A stretch of DNA of 64,000 nucleotides from JACMLD01 sp047602295 (GCA_047602295.1 JASGHP010000001.1:5456001-5520000), one strand, 5' to 3'; counted from the stretch's first letter, positions 8,788-17,754 are shown. Notes: generated by a model from the sequence alone, not told the origin. Translations and numbers: made by a program.

Positions 8788-9941
8788 ATGAAGCCGCTGT
8801 TTTATTTTTTGTTACTGCTAACATATACTGTACAAGTGCAGGCGCAAGACAAAACCAGGTCTATAGATTCTTTATTACGAACTTATTATAATGAAGATGA
8901 ACCGGGTGCTTTTGTGCAGGTACTCAGCAACAACAACATTCTTTTTAAAAAAGGATACGGTCTTGCTAATCTGCAAACAAAAGAAAAAATTACAGCAAAC
9001 ACCAATTTTAATATTGGCTCTGTTACCAAACAGTTTACAGCATTTTGCATTGCATCGTTGGCCGAAAAAAAGCGTTTATCACTCAATGACAAAATTGGTA
9101 AATACCTTCCTGGTATGAACCCGGCCATTGGCAACCTTATTACAATTCAACAATTGCTTACACATAGTTCTGGCATATTGGATCATTATTCTTTTACTGA
9201 TACACGTTCGTTAAAACATGCAACAGACATTGATGTGTTAAACGCGTAAAAAATACAGACAGCACTTATTTCATGCCGGGTACACATTACCGCTATAGCA
9301 ATACAGCTTTTTGCCTGCTTGCCTTGATCATAGAAAAAGTAAGCGGCATGTCTTATCAAAATTACATCCAGAAAAATATTTTCAAGCCGCTTGCAATGGA
9401 ACATTCTACTGTATTAAAAATTGGCGAGTCAATTTATAGACAGGCATACGGCTACGAGCATGATGAAAAAACCAAACACTTCAACAAACTGGATGCAGAT
9501 GAATCTATCTTTTTTTCTACAGAAGGTGATGGAGGCATTTATACTTCTGCTGACGATTATTTGCGTTGGCTGGCGTTTCTGCAAAAACCATCCTCGCAAA
9601 CTGCAGTCGCAATAAAAAAATGCCAGTCGCCACAGTTTGCGGTAGATAGCATGCAAAAACTTTTCTATGGTTATGGCTGGTTTGTGAGCAAGAAAGACAG
9701 CACACCGGCTATATATCACACAGGTTCTAATGGCGGCTTTAGGGCGATTGTTTTTACACTGCCAGCAAAGAATTATATCGTCACTATTTTTAGCAACAGA
9801 ACAGGTGTTGACCTGGAAAAGCTATTGCAGCAAATCAATGAAATACTGGGTGTTACTAACAATTCTTTCACCAAAACAGAAGCCCTTGTATCTTTTATGT
9901 ATAGTTGGCCTATTTTTGCGCCATGCAAAAAGACAAGTTAG
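8788..9941 (+). pseudogene. Serine hydrolase (class C beta-lactamase-like), single-base frameshift
   Basis: Exported serine hydrolase of the beta-lactamase/DD-peptidase-like family, split in two frames. The first part (8788-9249, 153 residues) has a signal peptide (1-20) and the catalytic SxxK motif GSVTKQ (Ser78, Lys81). It hits a TAA at 9247. The second part (best seen from 9273, continuing to 9941) carries the YxN motif YRYSNTAF and the HTGSNGG motif. In the downstream frame the bases just before 9273 read VKNTDSTYFMPGT, a normal continuation, so one base (probably a G near 9246 in AACGCGTAAAA) is missing. All catalytic motifs are intact, so this is either a recent mutation or a sequence error. 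Its tail overlaps glyA by 19 bases. Confidence 0.82.
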
Positions 9942-11203
9942 TTTTCGATCTCATTAATAAAGAGCTGCAACGCCAGCGTCATGGTATAGAACTGATTGCT
10001 TCTGAGAACTTTACCTCATTGCAGGTAATGCAGGCAATGGGCAATGTAATGACTAATAAATATGCAGAAGGCTACCCCGGCCGCCGTTATTATGCTGGTT
10101 GCGAAATTGTAGACCAGACAGAGCAACTGGCCATAGACAGGCTGAAACAAATATTCGATTGCGATTACGCCAACGTGCAACCCCATAGTGGTGCACAGGC
10201 AAATGCGGCAGTTTTGCTGGCTATTTTGCAGGCTGGAGATAAAATATTGGGCTTGGATTTAAGCATGGGCGGCCACCTTACACACGGCTCTGCTGTAAAC
10301 TTTAGTGGTAAACTTTACCAACCATTTTTTTACGGTGTAAAAAAAGAAACCGGTACTGTTGATTATGAAATGCTGGAAGCGCAGGCACGCAAAGAAAAAC
10401 CCAAAGTAATTATTTGTGGAGCTTCTGCCTATAGCCGCGATTGGGATTATGCCCGCATCCGTAAAGTAGCTGATGAAATTGGCGCTTTTGTAATGTGCGA
10501 TATGGCACACCCTGCTGGTTTGATTGCAAAAAAATTATTGAATTCTCCTTTTGAGCATTGCCATTTTGTTACTTCTACTACACATAAAACATTGCGTGGG
10601 CCACGTGGCGGTATCATCTTAATGAAAAAAGATTTTGATAATCCTTTTGGACTAAAAGATGTGAAAGGTAATATCAGGCCAATGAGCAATTTGCTTGACA
10701 TGGCTGTGTTTCCAGGCATACAGGGCGGCCCGTTAGAGCATGTAATTGCAGCAAAAGCAGTTGCCTTTGGTGAAATTCTTAGCGATGAGTTTACCGATTA
10801 TGCAAGCCAGGTAATTAAAAATGCACAGGCAATGGCCAAAGCATTTGTAGACAAAGGTTACCAGCTCATCAGCAATGGCACAGACAACCATTTAATGCTG
10901 ATTGATCTTCGCAATAAAAACATCAGCGGAAAAAAAGCAGAACAAGCTCTGGTAAAAGCAGACATTACCCTTAATAAAAACATGGTGCCGTTTGATGATA
11001 AGAGTGCATTTGTTACATCTGGCATTCGTGTGGGAACGCCTGCAATTACCACCCGTGGCTTTAAAGAGGAGCACATGCAATTTGTTGTAAACGTTATCGA
11101 CAATGTATTGATGAATGCAGATGATGAAGCTGTAATTGGCACTGTTCGCAAGCAGGTAAACGAATTTATGGAGCAGTTTGTGCTTTATCCTGAATTGGGT
11201 TAA
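9923..11203 (+). CDS. glyA: Serine hydroxymethyltransferase
   Basis: Interconverts serine and glycine with tetrahydrofolate, the main source of one-carbon units. The 426-residue length from the ATG at 9923 is typical. Seen: IELIASENF (22-30), YAEGYPGRRYYAGC (47-60), the cofactor-contacting DMAHPAGLIA (193-202), and STTHKTLRGPRGG with the PLP lysine at 222. An in-frame ATG exists at 9905, but the six extra residues are outside the family's usual N-terminus (MQKDKLVFDLI), so 9923 is preferred. It overlaps the 3' end of the broken serine hydrolase by 19 bases, which suggests the upstream gene once ran directly into it. Confidence 0.95.
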   Translation: MQKDKLVFDLINKELQRQRHGIELIASENFTSLQVMQAMGNVMTNKYAEGYPGRRYYAGCEIVDQTEQLAIDRLKQIFDCDYANVQPHSGAQANAAVLLAILQAGDKILGLDLSMGGHLTHGSAVNFSGKLYQPFFYGVKKETGTVDYEMLEAQARKEKPKVIICGASAYSRDWDYARIRKVADEIGAFVMCDMAHPAGLIAKKLLNSPFEHCHFVTSTTHKTLRGPRGGIILMKKDFDNPFGLKDVKGNIRPMSNLLDMAVFPGIQGGPLEHVIAAKAVAFGEILSDEFTDYASQVIKNAQAMAKAFVDKGYQLISNGTDNHLMLIDLRNKNISGKKAEQALVKADITLNKNMVPFDDKSAFVTSGIRVGTPAITTRGFKEEHMQFVVNVIDNVLMNADDEAVIGTVRKQVNEFMEQFVLYPELG

Positions 11204-11291
11204 AGGTGAAAGGTGTAGGGCAAAAGGTTAGAAACATTCCTTTTACCTTAGACCCAAGACCTTCTACCTTCTTACAATAAATTTTTTCTCT

Positions 11292-11711
11292 ATGATCCAG
11301 CGCATGCAATCTATTTGGCTATTACTGGCAGCAATAGCTGCATTTCTCACCTTAAAGTTTTCTTTTTATAGTGGGAATATTGTAAACGCAGATCTAACAA
11401 AAACGTTTACACATTTTAACGCGGCCAGCAAACTGCCTACACTTATTTTTTCCGTTATTGTAGGCGTTGCGTCGACTGTAGCAATATTTCTTTACAAGAA
11501 CAGAAAACTGCAAATGCGAACTGCACTTGCAGCCATGCTCATTTCACTAATAACTATTTTGCTATATTTTAATTACGAGATGCATCTGCCAGAAAGCAGT
11601 TTTGATCTTACTGCTTTAATATCTTTAGTAATTCCTGTTCTGCTGTTTCTGGCGGTAAGAGGGATTTATAAGGATCAGAAATTGGTGAAGAGTCTGGATA
11701 GATTGAGATAG
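11292..11711 (+). CDS. DUF4293 family integral membrane protein
   Basis: 139-residue protein with four predicted membrane helices, of a Bacteroidota-specific family (DUF4293) without assigned function. Seen: the family opening MIQRMQSIWLLLAAIAAF (helix 1, residues 1-20), a second helix LIFSVIVGVASTVAIFLY, a basic KNRKLQMR turn, a third ALAAMLISLITILLYF and a fourth LISLVIPVLLFLAVRGIY. The C-terminus is short and charged (KDQKLVKSLDRLR) and probably cytoplasmic. It follows glyA after 88 bases of degenerate repeat words and is closed by a strong bidirectional terminator shared with uvrA. Confidence 0.82.
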   Translation: MIQRMQSIWLLLAAIAAFLTLKFSFYSGNIVNADLTKTFTHFNAASKLPTLIFSVIVGVASTVAIFLYKNRKLQMRTALAAMLISLITILLYFNYEMHLPESSFDLTALISLVIPVLLFLAVRGIYKDQKLVKSLDRLR

Positions 11712-11762
11712 CTGCAAGCCAGTAGCTGCTAGCTACAAGTTGATTTCTAAAATATTATTTAC

Positions 11763-11806
11763 AAAAATGGGGTGTAACAATATCTGATTGTTACACCCCA
11801 TTTTTT
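11763..11806 (+). terminator. Strong bidirectional intrinsic terminator between DUF4293 gene and uvrA
   Basis: Perfect 18-bp stem (AAAAATGGGGTGTAACAA and its complement) with a 7-base loop TATCTGA and T-runs on both strands. It ends the converging transcripts. Confidence 0.9.
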
Positions 11807-11912
11807 ATAGGAGCATTTCTATCATTTTGGGTAAATATATTATTCGCTCCAACGCCGAATTATTGCATTTTCACATTTGGCACATTTCCACATTCGTCAC
11901 ATTTTTCAGGGT

Positions 11913-14720
11913 TTATAAAAATTTCGCAGTGTAACTCGTCTTGTTCTTCTTCAAATCTGCCGGCGTACCAGCAAAAACGATATTACCGCCTTCTTCGCCT
12001 GCTTCCACACCAAGGTCTATTACCCAATCAGCACTTTTAATAACATCTGTATTGTGTTCAATTACCAATACAGAATGGCCTTGTTCAATTAATGCATTGA
12101 AAGAAGCCAGTAATTTTTTTATATCGTGAAAATGCAGACCGGTTGTAGGTTCGTCAAAAATAAAAAGTATATGCCCCTGCGCCCTGCCCTTGCCAAGGAA
12201 AGAAGCCAGTTTTACACGTTGTGCTTCACCACCGGAAAGCGTATCGGAAGATTGCCCAAGTTTAATATAACCCAGGCCTACATCCTGCAGTGCTCTTATT
12301 TTACTGACTGCTTCTTTTTCATCGGCAAAAAAAGCAATGGCGTCATCAACACTCATCTCCAGTACATCATAAATACTCTTGTCTTTGTATTTTACTTCCA
12401 GTACTTCTTCTTTAAAACGTTTACCTCCACATACTTCACATGTCAGATGCACATCGGCAAGAAATTGCATTTCCACAATTTGTTCGCCCTCACCTTTACA
12501 AGTATCACATCTGCCACCATCTACGTTAAAAGAAAAATGTTTGGGTTGAAAGCCACGCATCTTGCTCAACGGCTGTTTGGCGTACAGTTCCCGTATTTCA
12601 TCGTATGCTTTTATATAGGTGACCGGGTTGCTGCGTGATGATTTACCAATGGGATTTTGATCTACCAATTCTATCTGGCTGATATAATCCACATCTCCGC
12701 CAAGGTTTTTAAAGTTTCCCGCTTTTTCTACCGGCTCGCCTTTAAGTTTTCGTAACGCAGGATATAATATCTGTTTTACCAATGTTGTTTTACCACTGCC
12801 ACTAACACCGCTTATCGCACAAAGCACATTCAATGGAAAATCAACGTCAATATTTTTCAGGTTGTTTTGCCTGGCACCTTCTATAGTAATCTTCCGATTC
12901 CATTTGCGCACCTGTTTTGGCGGTGCAATAAACAATTCCCCTTTCAGGTATTTGCCCGTTAAACTTTTAGGGTTTGCAATTAACTCATCATAATTTCCTT
13001 CGGCTACCACTTCGCCACCAAGATGACTGGCTAATGGCCCCATGTCAATAATATAATCTGCTTCACGCATCATCAGCTCATCATGTTCCACTACTACTAC
13101 TGTATTGCCAAGGTCGCGTAACTCTTTCAATACTTTGATCAATCTTTCTGTATCTCTCGAATGCAAACCAATAGACGGCTCATCCAATATATACAATGAA
13201 TTGGTAAGATTGCTGCCCAGGCTTCGGGTAAGCTGAATACGCTGGCTTTCTCCACCACTTAATGTATTGGCTAAACGATTGAGTGTAAGATAACCCAGGC
13301 CTACATCCATCAATGTTTTTATACGGTGCCTTATTTCTATTAAAATCCTTTTGGCAATTTGCTTATCGCTTTCGCCTAATTGCAATTCCTCAAACCATTG
13401 GTGCAAATCCTTTACAGGCATCTCGCACAGCTCACCAATATGCTTGCCCCCAACTTTTACATACAATGCCTCTTTACGCAAGCGGTATCCTTCACAGTCA
13501 GGGCAAAGTGTCCTTCCGCGATATCTTGATAACAGTACACGGTATTGAACTTTATATAAATTCTGTTCTACTTCTTTAAAGAAATCATCTATTCCATTTA
13601 CAAATTCATTTCCCTTCCACAGTGTATCATATTCCTTCTTGGTAAGATCAATAACTGGTTTGTGAATAGGAAAATCAAATTTGCGGGAAGCCTTTACAAA
13701 AGCGTCTTTCCAGGCACTCAACTTTTCTCCTTTCCAGGGGGCTACCGCGCCTTCGTAAACGCTCAGGCGTTTATCTGGTATTACTAAATCTGCATCTATG
13801 CCCAGTACCATTGAAAAGCCTTCGCAGGTAGGGCATGCGCCAAAAGGATTGTTGAAAGAAAAAAGATTGGGCACTGGCTCTTCGAAGCTGATACCATCCA
13901 ATTCAAACCTGTTCGAAAAATGCAAAAGCTTATCCGCATTTACTTCAACATATACATCGCCCTCTCCTTCATAAAAAGCGGTGCCAATAGAATCGGCCAT
14001 CCTGTGTTTATCGTCTTCATCAAAATCTTTTACTACCAACCTGTCTATTAAAACATACAGTTTTTTCTTCGCAGCAGGTTTCCATTTGCTGTCTTCCAGC
14101 AAATCTTCAATTCGTTTTACTTCGCCATCATATAAACGTGAAAAGCCTTTTTGCAAAAGAATATTTAACTCTTCTTTTACATCCCTGTTGGTATGCAATT
14201 TAAAAGGCACCAGTATTAATGCCTTATCACCGTGTGGCAATTCAGTAATAGCATTTACAACATCAGCCACATCATCTTTCTTTACTTCCCTTCCTGATAC
14301 AGGCGAAATTGTTTTACCAATCCTTGCATACAACAAACGCAGGTAATCATACAACTCTGTCATGCTACCTACAGTAGAGCGAGGGGTACGTGTAATAACT
14401 TTCTGTTCTATAGCAATAGCAGGACATAAACCTTTAATATAATCTACATCAGGTTTATTCATTCTTGCCATAAACTGGCGTGCATAAGCACTCAAGCTTT
14501 CTGCATAGCGGCGTTGGCCTTCTGCAAATAGTGTATCAATTGTTAATGAAGACTTGCCAGAACCGGATACTCCCGTTACAACTATGAGTTTATTACGTGG
14601 TATACTTACGTCAACGTTTTTTAAATTATGAACACGTGCCCCCTTAATAAGTATTGAATTGTCCTTATTGTGGATATCTTCTGCCTTTTTTACTATCTTT
14701 TTTGCTGAAACTACTGTCAT
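11913..14720 (-). CDS. uvrA: Excinuclease ABC subunit A
   Basis: DNA-damage recognition ATPase of nucleotide excision repair, 935 residues, the normal length. Seen: first Walker A GVSGSGKSSL near residue 50, YAESLSAYARQFMARMNKPDVD (the typical UvrA block), zinc-finger cysteines in CPTCEGF and CPDCEGY, first signature TLSGGESQR, second Walker A GVSGSGKTTL, second zinc module CDTCKGEGEQ ... CEVCGGKRF, second signature TLSGGEAQRVKL and a final Walker B IFDEPTTGLHF. Both ABC halves and all zinc pairs are intact. A charged N-terminal extension of about 20 residues (KKIVKKAEDIHNKD) precedes the conserved IKGARVHNLKNV block, a modest addition seen in some Bacteroidota. Confidence 0.96.
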   Translation of the reverse strand: MTVVSAKKIVKKAEDIHNKDNSILIKGARVHNLKNVDVSIPRNKLIVVTGVSGSGKSSLTIDTLFAEGQRRYAESLSAYARQFMARMNKPDVDYIKGLCPAIAIEQKVITRTPRSTVGSMTELYDYLRLLYARIGKTISPVSGREVKKDDVADVVNAITELPHGDKALILVPFKLHTNRDVKEELNILLQKGFSRLYDGEVKRIEDLLEDSKWKPAAKKKLYVLIDRLVVKDFDEDDKHRMADSIGTAFYEGEGDVYVEVNADKLLHFSNRFELDGISFEEPVPNLFSFNNPFGACPTCEGFSMVLGIDADLVIPDKRLSVYEGAVAPWKGEKLSAWKDAFVKASRKFDFPIHKPVIDLTKKEYDTLWKGNEFVNGIDDFFKEVEQNLYKVQYRVLLSRYRGRTLCPDCEGYRLRKEALYVKVGGKHIGELCEMPVKDLHQWFEELQLGESDKQIAKRILIEIRHRIKTLMDVGLGYLTLNRLANTLSGGESQRIQLTRSLGSNLTNSLYILDEPSIGLHSRDTERLIKVLKELRDLGNTVVVVEHDELMMREADYIIDMGPLASHLGGEVVAEGNYDELIANPKSLTGKYLKGELFIAPPKQVRKWNRKITIEGARQNNLKNIDVDFPLNVLCAISGVSGSGKTTLVKQILYPALRKLKGEPVEKAGNFKNLGGDVDYISQIELVDQNPIGKSSRSNPVTYIKAYDEIRELYAKQPLSKMRGFQPKHFSFNVDGGRCDTCKGEGEQIVEMQFLADVHLTCEVCGGKRFKEEVLEVKYKDKSIYDVLEMSVDDAIAFFADEKEAVSKIRALQDVGLGYIKLGQSSDTLSGGEAQRVKLASFLGKGRAQGHILFIFDEPTTGLHFHDIKKLLASFNALIEQGHSVLVIEHNTDVIKSADWVIDLGVEAGEEGGNIVFAGTPADLKKNKTSYTAKFL

Positions 14721-14992
14721 AACTGTAGAAAAACTATTTAATTTATCGGAGTTTTACGATTTTAATACGTATTAACACCCAATTGTGAAATCTGTTGCAA
14801 TATTTTTTTTTGAAAATGTATTTCTTTTAAAAAAAGTCTTTACTTTCGAAATACCAATACAGAAAACTATGATTAAACCATTTAAAACTCCCCGCCTATA
14901 GCAAATATATACTTCGCTTAGAATTTTCCCAGACACACACACTTAACATCGTAACCAATATCCAATAATTTTTTAAAAACCCGTAGAAGTTT

Positions 14993-15574
14993 ATGAAATC
15001 ACTCTGCAAAAACACAGATCATGAATTGATTCATTCATTCATGGACGGAGACATGAATGCCCTTGAAACGCTGGTTGTGCGTCACAAGGACAAATTGTAC
15101 ACTTCCATACTATTTATGGTAAAGGACAAATATCTGGCCGAAGATATTTTCCAGGATGTGCTTATTAAAATTATTGACACCATTCGTGGTGGCCGCTACA
15201 CTGAAGAAGGCAAATTTTTACCCTGGGCAATGCGTATTGCACACAACTTATGTGTAGACCATTTCCGTAAAGTGAAAAGAACACCTGCTATTAAAACAAG
15301 CGACGACCGTGACATCTTTGAAGTGCTGAACTTTACTGAAGACAGCGCTGAAACAAAAATGATGAAACGCCAGAGCCACGACAGGGTTCGCCGCATGCTG
15401 GATTTATTGCCAGAAGATCAGCGTGAAGTAATTATCCTTCGCCATTACGCTGAATTAAGCTTTAAAGAAATTGCAGCGCTTACTAATTGCAGTATCAACA
15501 CAGCATTGGGTAGAATGCGCTACGGATTAATTAATTTGAGGAAAATGATGCAGGAGAAACAAATCTCTTTGTAA
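14993..15574 (+). CDS. ECF-type RNA polymerase sigma factor
   Basis: Extracytoplasmic-function sigma factor of 193 residues. Seen: region 2 (residues 10-85) with DGDMNALETLVVRHKDKLY, DKYLAEDIFQDVLIKI (core binding, region 2.1-2.2) and FLPWAMRIAHNLCVDHFRK (-10 recognition, region 2.3-2.4). Region 4 (about 130-185) has LPEDQREVIILRHYAELSFKEIAALTNCSINTALGRMRYGLINLRK, a clear helix-turn-helix for -35 recognition. No anti-sigma gene adjoins it, so its control is not visible. It is divergent from uvrA. A TACTTTCG element at 14841 may be its promoter, leaving a roughly 145-base leader that contains a 10-codon ORF (14869-14901). Target genes unknown. Confidence 0.9.
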   Translation: MKSLCKNTDHELIHSFMDGDMNALETLVVRHKDKLYTSILFMVKDKYLAEDIFQDVLIKIIDTIRGGRYTEEGKFLPWAMRIAHNLCVDHFRKVKRTPAIKTSDDRDIFEVLNFTEDSAETKMMKRQSHDRVRRMLDLLPEDQREVIILRHYAELSFKEIAALTNCSINTALGRMRYGLINLRKMMQEKQISL

Positions 15575-15674
15575 TCTACGATGTGCTCCGTACGCTTTGA
15601 AAAATTAATATCCTTAGTAAAAATTAAAACGAATAATGCCAAATTTTACACTGTATTAGTTCAATAAAGCTCTT

Positions 15675-15777
15675 GTCATTTTGGCCCTCCGCCTTAACCT
15701 AAAATAGAATTGCTTGCTGTGAGTCGGCTGGAACAAAATGACGCCTAATTGAAGCCCCCAGGTTTGGGGGCTTTTTT
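15675..15777 (+). ncRNA. Possible structured RNA or 3' UTR element ending at a terminator
   Basis: GTCATTTTG (15675-15683) is perfectly complementary to CAAAATGAC (15734-15742). A further GCC/GGC pairing is possible inside. The structure is followed within 10 bases by an intrinsic terminator. This could be an independent small RNA or the structured 3' end of the sigma factor message. No known RNA family recognised. Confidence 0.3.
15752..15777 (+). terminator. Intrinsic terminator downstream of the sigma factor gene
   Basis: Stem AAGCCCCCA / TGGGGGCTT with a 4-base loop, followed by a run of T. Confidence 0.85.
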
Positions 15778-15802
15778 ATTGGGGTAGATTTTATATAGAA
15801 AT

Positions 15803-15824
15803 AAAAACCTGCACTGTTACAGGT
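15803..15824 (-). terminator. Degenerate terminator hairpin after the last tRNA-like copy
   Basis: On the minus strand ACCTG/CAGGT with an 8-base loop, followed by TTTTTAT. It is a decayed version of the hairpins that follow the other units of the array. Confidence 0.5.
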
Positions 15825-15831
15825 AATTTTG

Positions 15832-15909
15832 TGGAGAATCTTGGGATTGAACCGACGACCTTCCCGACATTACTTGTCGGGACGCTCTGGCCAACTGAGC
15901 TAGCCCCTT
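15832..15909 (-). pseudogene. tRNA-Ala-like copy 1 with abnormal anticodon arm (decayed)
   Basis: Aligned to the intact tRNA-Ala beside it, the D-arm (GCTC...GAGC) and the AGGTCGTCGG segment are kept. The normal 17-base anticodon arm is replaced by a 21-base perfect hairpin (8-bp stem TCCCGACA/TGTCGGGA, loop AGTAA), so no readable 7-base anticodon loop exists. The acceptor stem is mismatched at both outer pairs and at the inner pair, the T-stem has two mismatches, and CCA is not encoded (CAA instead). Most likely a pseudogene. Confidence 0.7.
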
Positions 15910-15913
15910 AAAT

Positions 15914-15938
15914 AAAAAAACCTGCATTGCTGCAGGTT
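15914..15938 (-). terminator. Terminator hairpin after tRNA-like copy 2
   Basis: Minus strand AACCTGCA / TGCAGGTT, 8-bp perfect stem with a 4-base loop, followed by TTTTTTTATT. Identical to the hairpin that follows the true tRNA-Ala. Confidence 0.75.
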
Positions 15939-15942
15939 GATG

Positions 15943-16023
15943 TGGTGGAGAGTATCGAAGTCGAACCGACGACCTTCCCGACATTACTTGTCGGGACGCT
16001 CTGGTCAACTGAGCTAACCCTTA
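15943..16023 (-). pseudogene. tRNA-Ala-like copy 2 with abnormal anticodon arm (otherwise well kept)
   Basis: Same replaced anticodon arm as copies 1 and 3 (8-bp stem, 5-base loop), but the T-arm pairs fully (allowing G-U), five of seven acceptor pairs hold and the 3' CCA is encoded. It is 81 bases against 77 for the intact tRNA-Ala; the difference is exactly the 4 extra bases in the anticodon arm. It could fold as a tRNA-like molecule but cannot decode in the normal way. The downstream spacer and terminator are near-identical to those of the real tRNA-Ala, showing tandem duplication. Confidence 0.7.
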
Positions 16024-16024
16024 A

Positions 16025-16051
16025 ATAAAAAAACCTGCATTGCTGCAGGTT
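16025..16051 (-). terminator. Terminator hairpin directly after tRNA-Ala
   Basis: Minus strand AACCTGCA / TGCAGGTT stem, 4-base loop, then a T-run. It starts 5 bases beyond the tRNA CCA end, so the two copies downstream would be transcribed only by read-through. Confidence 0.8.
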
Positions 16052-16055
16052 GATG

Positions 16056-16132
<77 letters not shown>

Positions 16133-16151
16133 ATTATTTTTTATGAACTAT

Positions 16152-16220
16152 TTTTTTTCGAACCGACGACCTTCCCGACATTACTTGTCGGGACGCTCTA
16201 GCCAACTGAGCTACTCCCAA
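16152..16220 (-). pseudogene. tRNA-Ala-like copy 3 with abnormal anticodon arm (truncated)
   Basis: Promoter-proximal unit of the array. The 5' half (acceptor strand, D-arm) is present and the anticodon arm is again the 8-bp/5-base hairpin, but the sequence breaks off in the T-loop, where it runs into A-rich DNA. There is no T-stem partner, no acceptor partner and no CCA. It lies directly under the array promoter and about 20 bases upstream of the true tRNA-Ala. Confidence 0.7.
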
Positions 16221-16233
16221 TTCTTGCGGAGTG

Positions 16234-16241
16234 CAAATATA
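16234..16241 (-). promoter_or_regulatory. TAnnTTTG -7 promoter element of the tRNA-Ala array
   Basis: Minus strand TATATTTG, exact consensus match. It places the transcription start about 8 bases before tRNA-like copy 3. Confidence 0.65.
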
Positions 16242-16337
16242 GAAGATTTTGGTATTGCTCTCACCCAAACCAAAAGAACATTTTTTGTTGGCGGTTGTTG
16301 ATATTTTATATTTACAACTTATCAAAAAAAGGATCTT

Positions 16338-16511
16338 ATGGGCGTTTGGCAACAACTGGCAGAATATCTTTATTTAAAGAAAAGAGATCCCAATTCGCCT
16401 AATTCCAAATGGATGAAATATATGCATGGCATCAACCGCATCAGCATACTGATGTTTTTGTTTGCCATTATTGTAATACTTTTGAAATTCTTTTTTTTCA
16501 AAAAACATTAG
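16338..16511 (+). CDS. Small membrane protein, DUF6728-like
   Basis: A 57-residue open frame, too short for most ORF cut-offs. Seen: an N-terminal amphipathic part with the pattern YLYLKKRDPNSPNSKWMKYMHGINRISI, then a single hydrophobic helix (LMFLFAIIVILLKFFFF) and a basic end (KKH). The KRDPN-P and MHGINRIS elements are what I recall of the DUF6728 family, a set of very small Bacteroidota membrane proteins of unknown role; the family name is from memory. It converges with lpxB and the two stop codons overlap by 4 bases, which argues that both frames are real. Confidence 0.65.
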   Translation: MGVWQQLAEYLYLKKRDPNSPNSKWMKYMHGINRISILMFLFAIIVILLKFFFFKKH

Positions 16512-17614
16512 CTGCCTGCTAATTGTACAATACTCTTTGCTGCATTGGCAGAAGCCATTCCTCCATCACCTAGTTTTTTTCTAAGCTGCGCATAATCCTC
16601 TTTTAACTGCGCCATGCGCTCAGGACTATTCAGCAATTCATTTAATTCTTTTTCAAGATTTGCAGGTGTAAGATCGTGTTGAATCAATTCTTTGACAACC
16701 AGCTTGTCCATTATGAGATTTACCAGCGAGATGTATTTTACTTTAATCAATCTTTTGCCTATCTGGTAAGAAATATTGCTGCCTTTATAACAAACCACTT
16801 CCGGCACTTCAAATAAAGCTGTTTCCAATGTAGCTGTTCCGCTGGTAACCATTGCTGCCTTTGCCTGTCTTAGCAAAGCATAAGTTTGTCCGCTTACATA
16901 AGAAACATTTGTGTAAGGTTTCAACAATTCGTCATAAAAAACAGGATCCAACCCCGGCGCCTTTGCTACAATAAATTGAAAATCCGGAAATGCTTTGCTT
17001 GTCTCCAGCATGATGGGCAGTTTCACGCTAATTTCCTGTTTGCGGCTGCCTGGCAATACGGCAATAATTGGCTTGTTTGAAAAAGGCTCAGGCAGTGGTT
17101 TCTTTTTTTCGTTTTCTATTACTTCTACCAGGGGGTGACCTACATATTCAGCATCGTACTGCCATTTTTTATAAAACTCTTTTTCAAAAGGAAGTATCAC
17201 CAGCATTTTGTCTACACTGGCTTTTATTTTTTTAACCCTGTTTTCTTTCCATGCCCAAACCTGCGGAGAAATATAATATGCTATTTTCAATCCCTGTTGC
17301 CTGGCCCATTCTGCTATTCGCAAATTAAAGCCGGGATAATCTATCAGCACCAATACATCTGGCTTGTAATCCAGTATATCTTGTTTACAAAATGAAAGAT
17401 TGCGCATAATAGCCGGCAGGTTTTTTACCACTTCTATAAACCCCATAAATGCCAGCTCGCGATAATGTTTTACAAGTGTGCCACCGGCCTTTTCCATCAT
17501 GTCACCACCCCAGCATCGAATATCTGCCTGCACATCCAATTGCCTGATCTCTTTAATGAGATTGCTGCCATGAAGATCTCCGGATGCTTCCCCGGCAATG
17601 ATATAATAACGCAT
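16508..17614 (-). CDS. lpxB: Lipid-A-disaccharide synthase
   Basis: Glycosyltransferase (GT19) that joins UDP-2,3-diacylglucosamine and lipid X to the lipid A disaccharide at the inner membrane. 368 residues, typical length. Seen: N-terminal YYIIAGEASGDLHGSNLI (3-20), the family hallmark; a GGDMMEKAG motif; FMGFIEV; IDYPGFNLRIAEWA; ISPQVWAWKENRVKKIK; LPFEKEFY; and GHPLVE in the middle, with VLPGSRKQEI and TSGTATLETAL in the C-terminal UDP-sugar binding half. All are LpxB markers. The upstream spacer (17623-17757) is made of inverted degenerate repeats. The other lpx genes are not in the window. Confidence 0.95.
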   Translation of the reverse strand: MRYYIIAGEASGDLHGSNLIKEIRQLDVQADIRCWGGDMMEKAGGTLVKHYRELAFMGFIEVVKNLPAIMRNLSFCKQDILDYKPDVLVLIDYPGFNLRIAEWARQQGLKIAYYISPQVWAWKENRVKKIKASVDKMLVILPFEKEFYKKWQYDAEYVGHPLVEVIENEKKKPLPEPFSNKPIIAVLPGSRKQEISVKLPIMLETSKAFPDFQFIVAKAPGLDPVFYDELLKPYTNVSYVSGQTYALLRQAKAAMVTSGTATLETALFEVPEVVCYKGSNISYQIGKRLIKVKYISLVNLIMDKLVVKELIQHDLTPANLEKELNELLNSPERMAQLKEDYAQLRKKLGDGGMASANAAKSIVQLAGS

Positions 17615-17754
17615 TGAAGTTGTAAGTGTTAAGTTTTAAGTGGTAAGTTTCATGTGCTAAGTTCTAAATGATAGGTTTTAAATGCTAAACTAAGTTTTTA
17701 AAAAAATCTTGCTGATCTTAAAAGACTTAAAACCTACAACTTATTATTTAAAAC

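Noticed and set aside
14869..14901. Ten-codon leader peptide before the ECF sigma factor gene
   Set aside because: ATG to TAG frame too short to support; no conserved residues or attenuator hairpin beside it.
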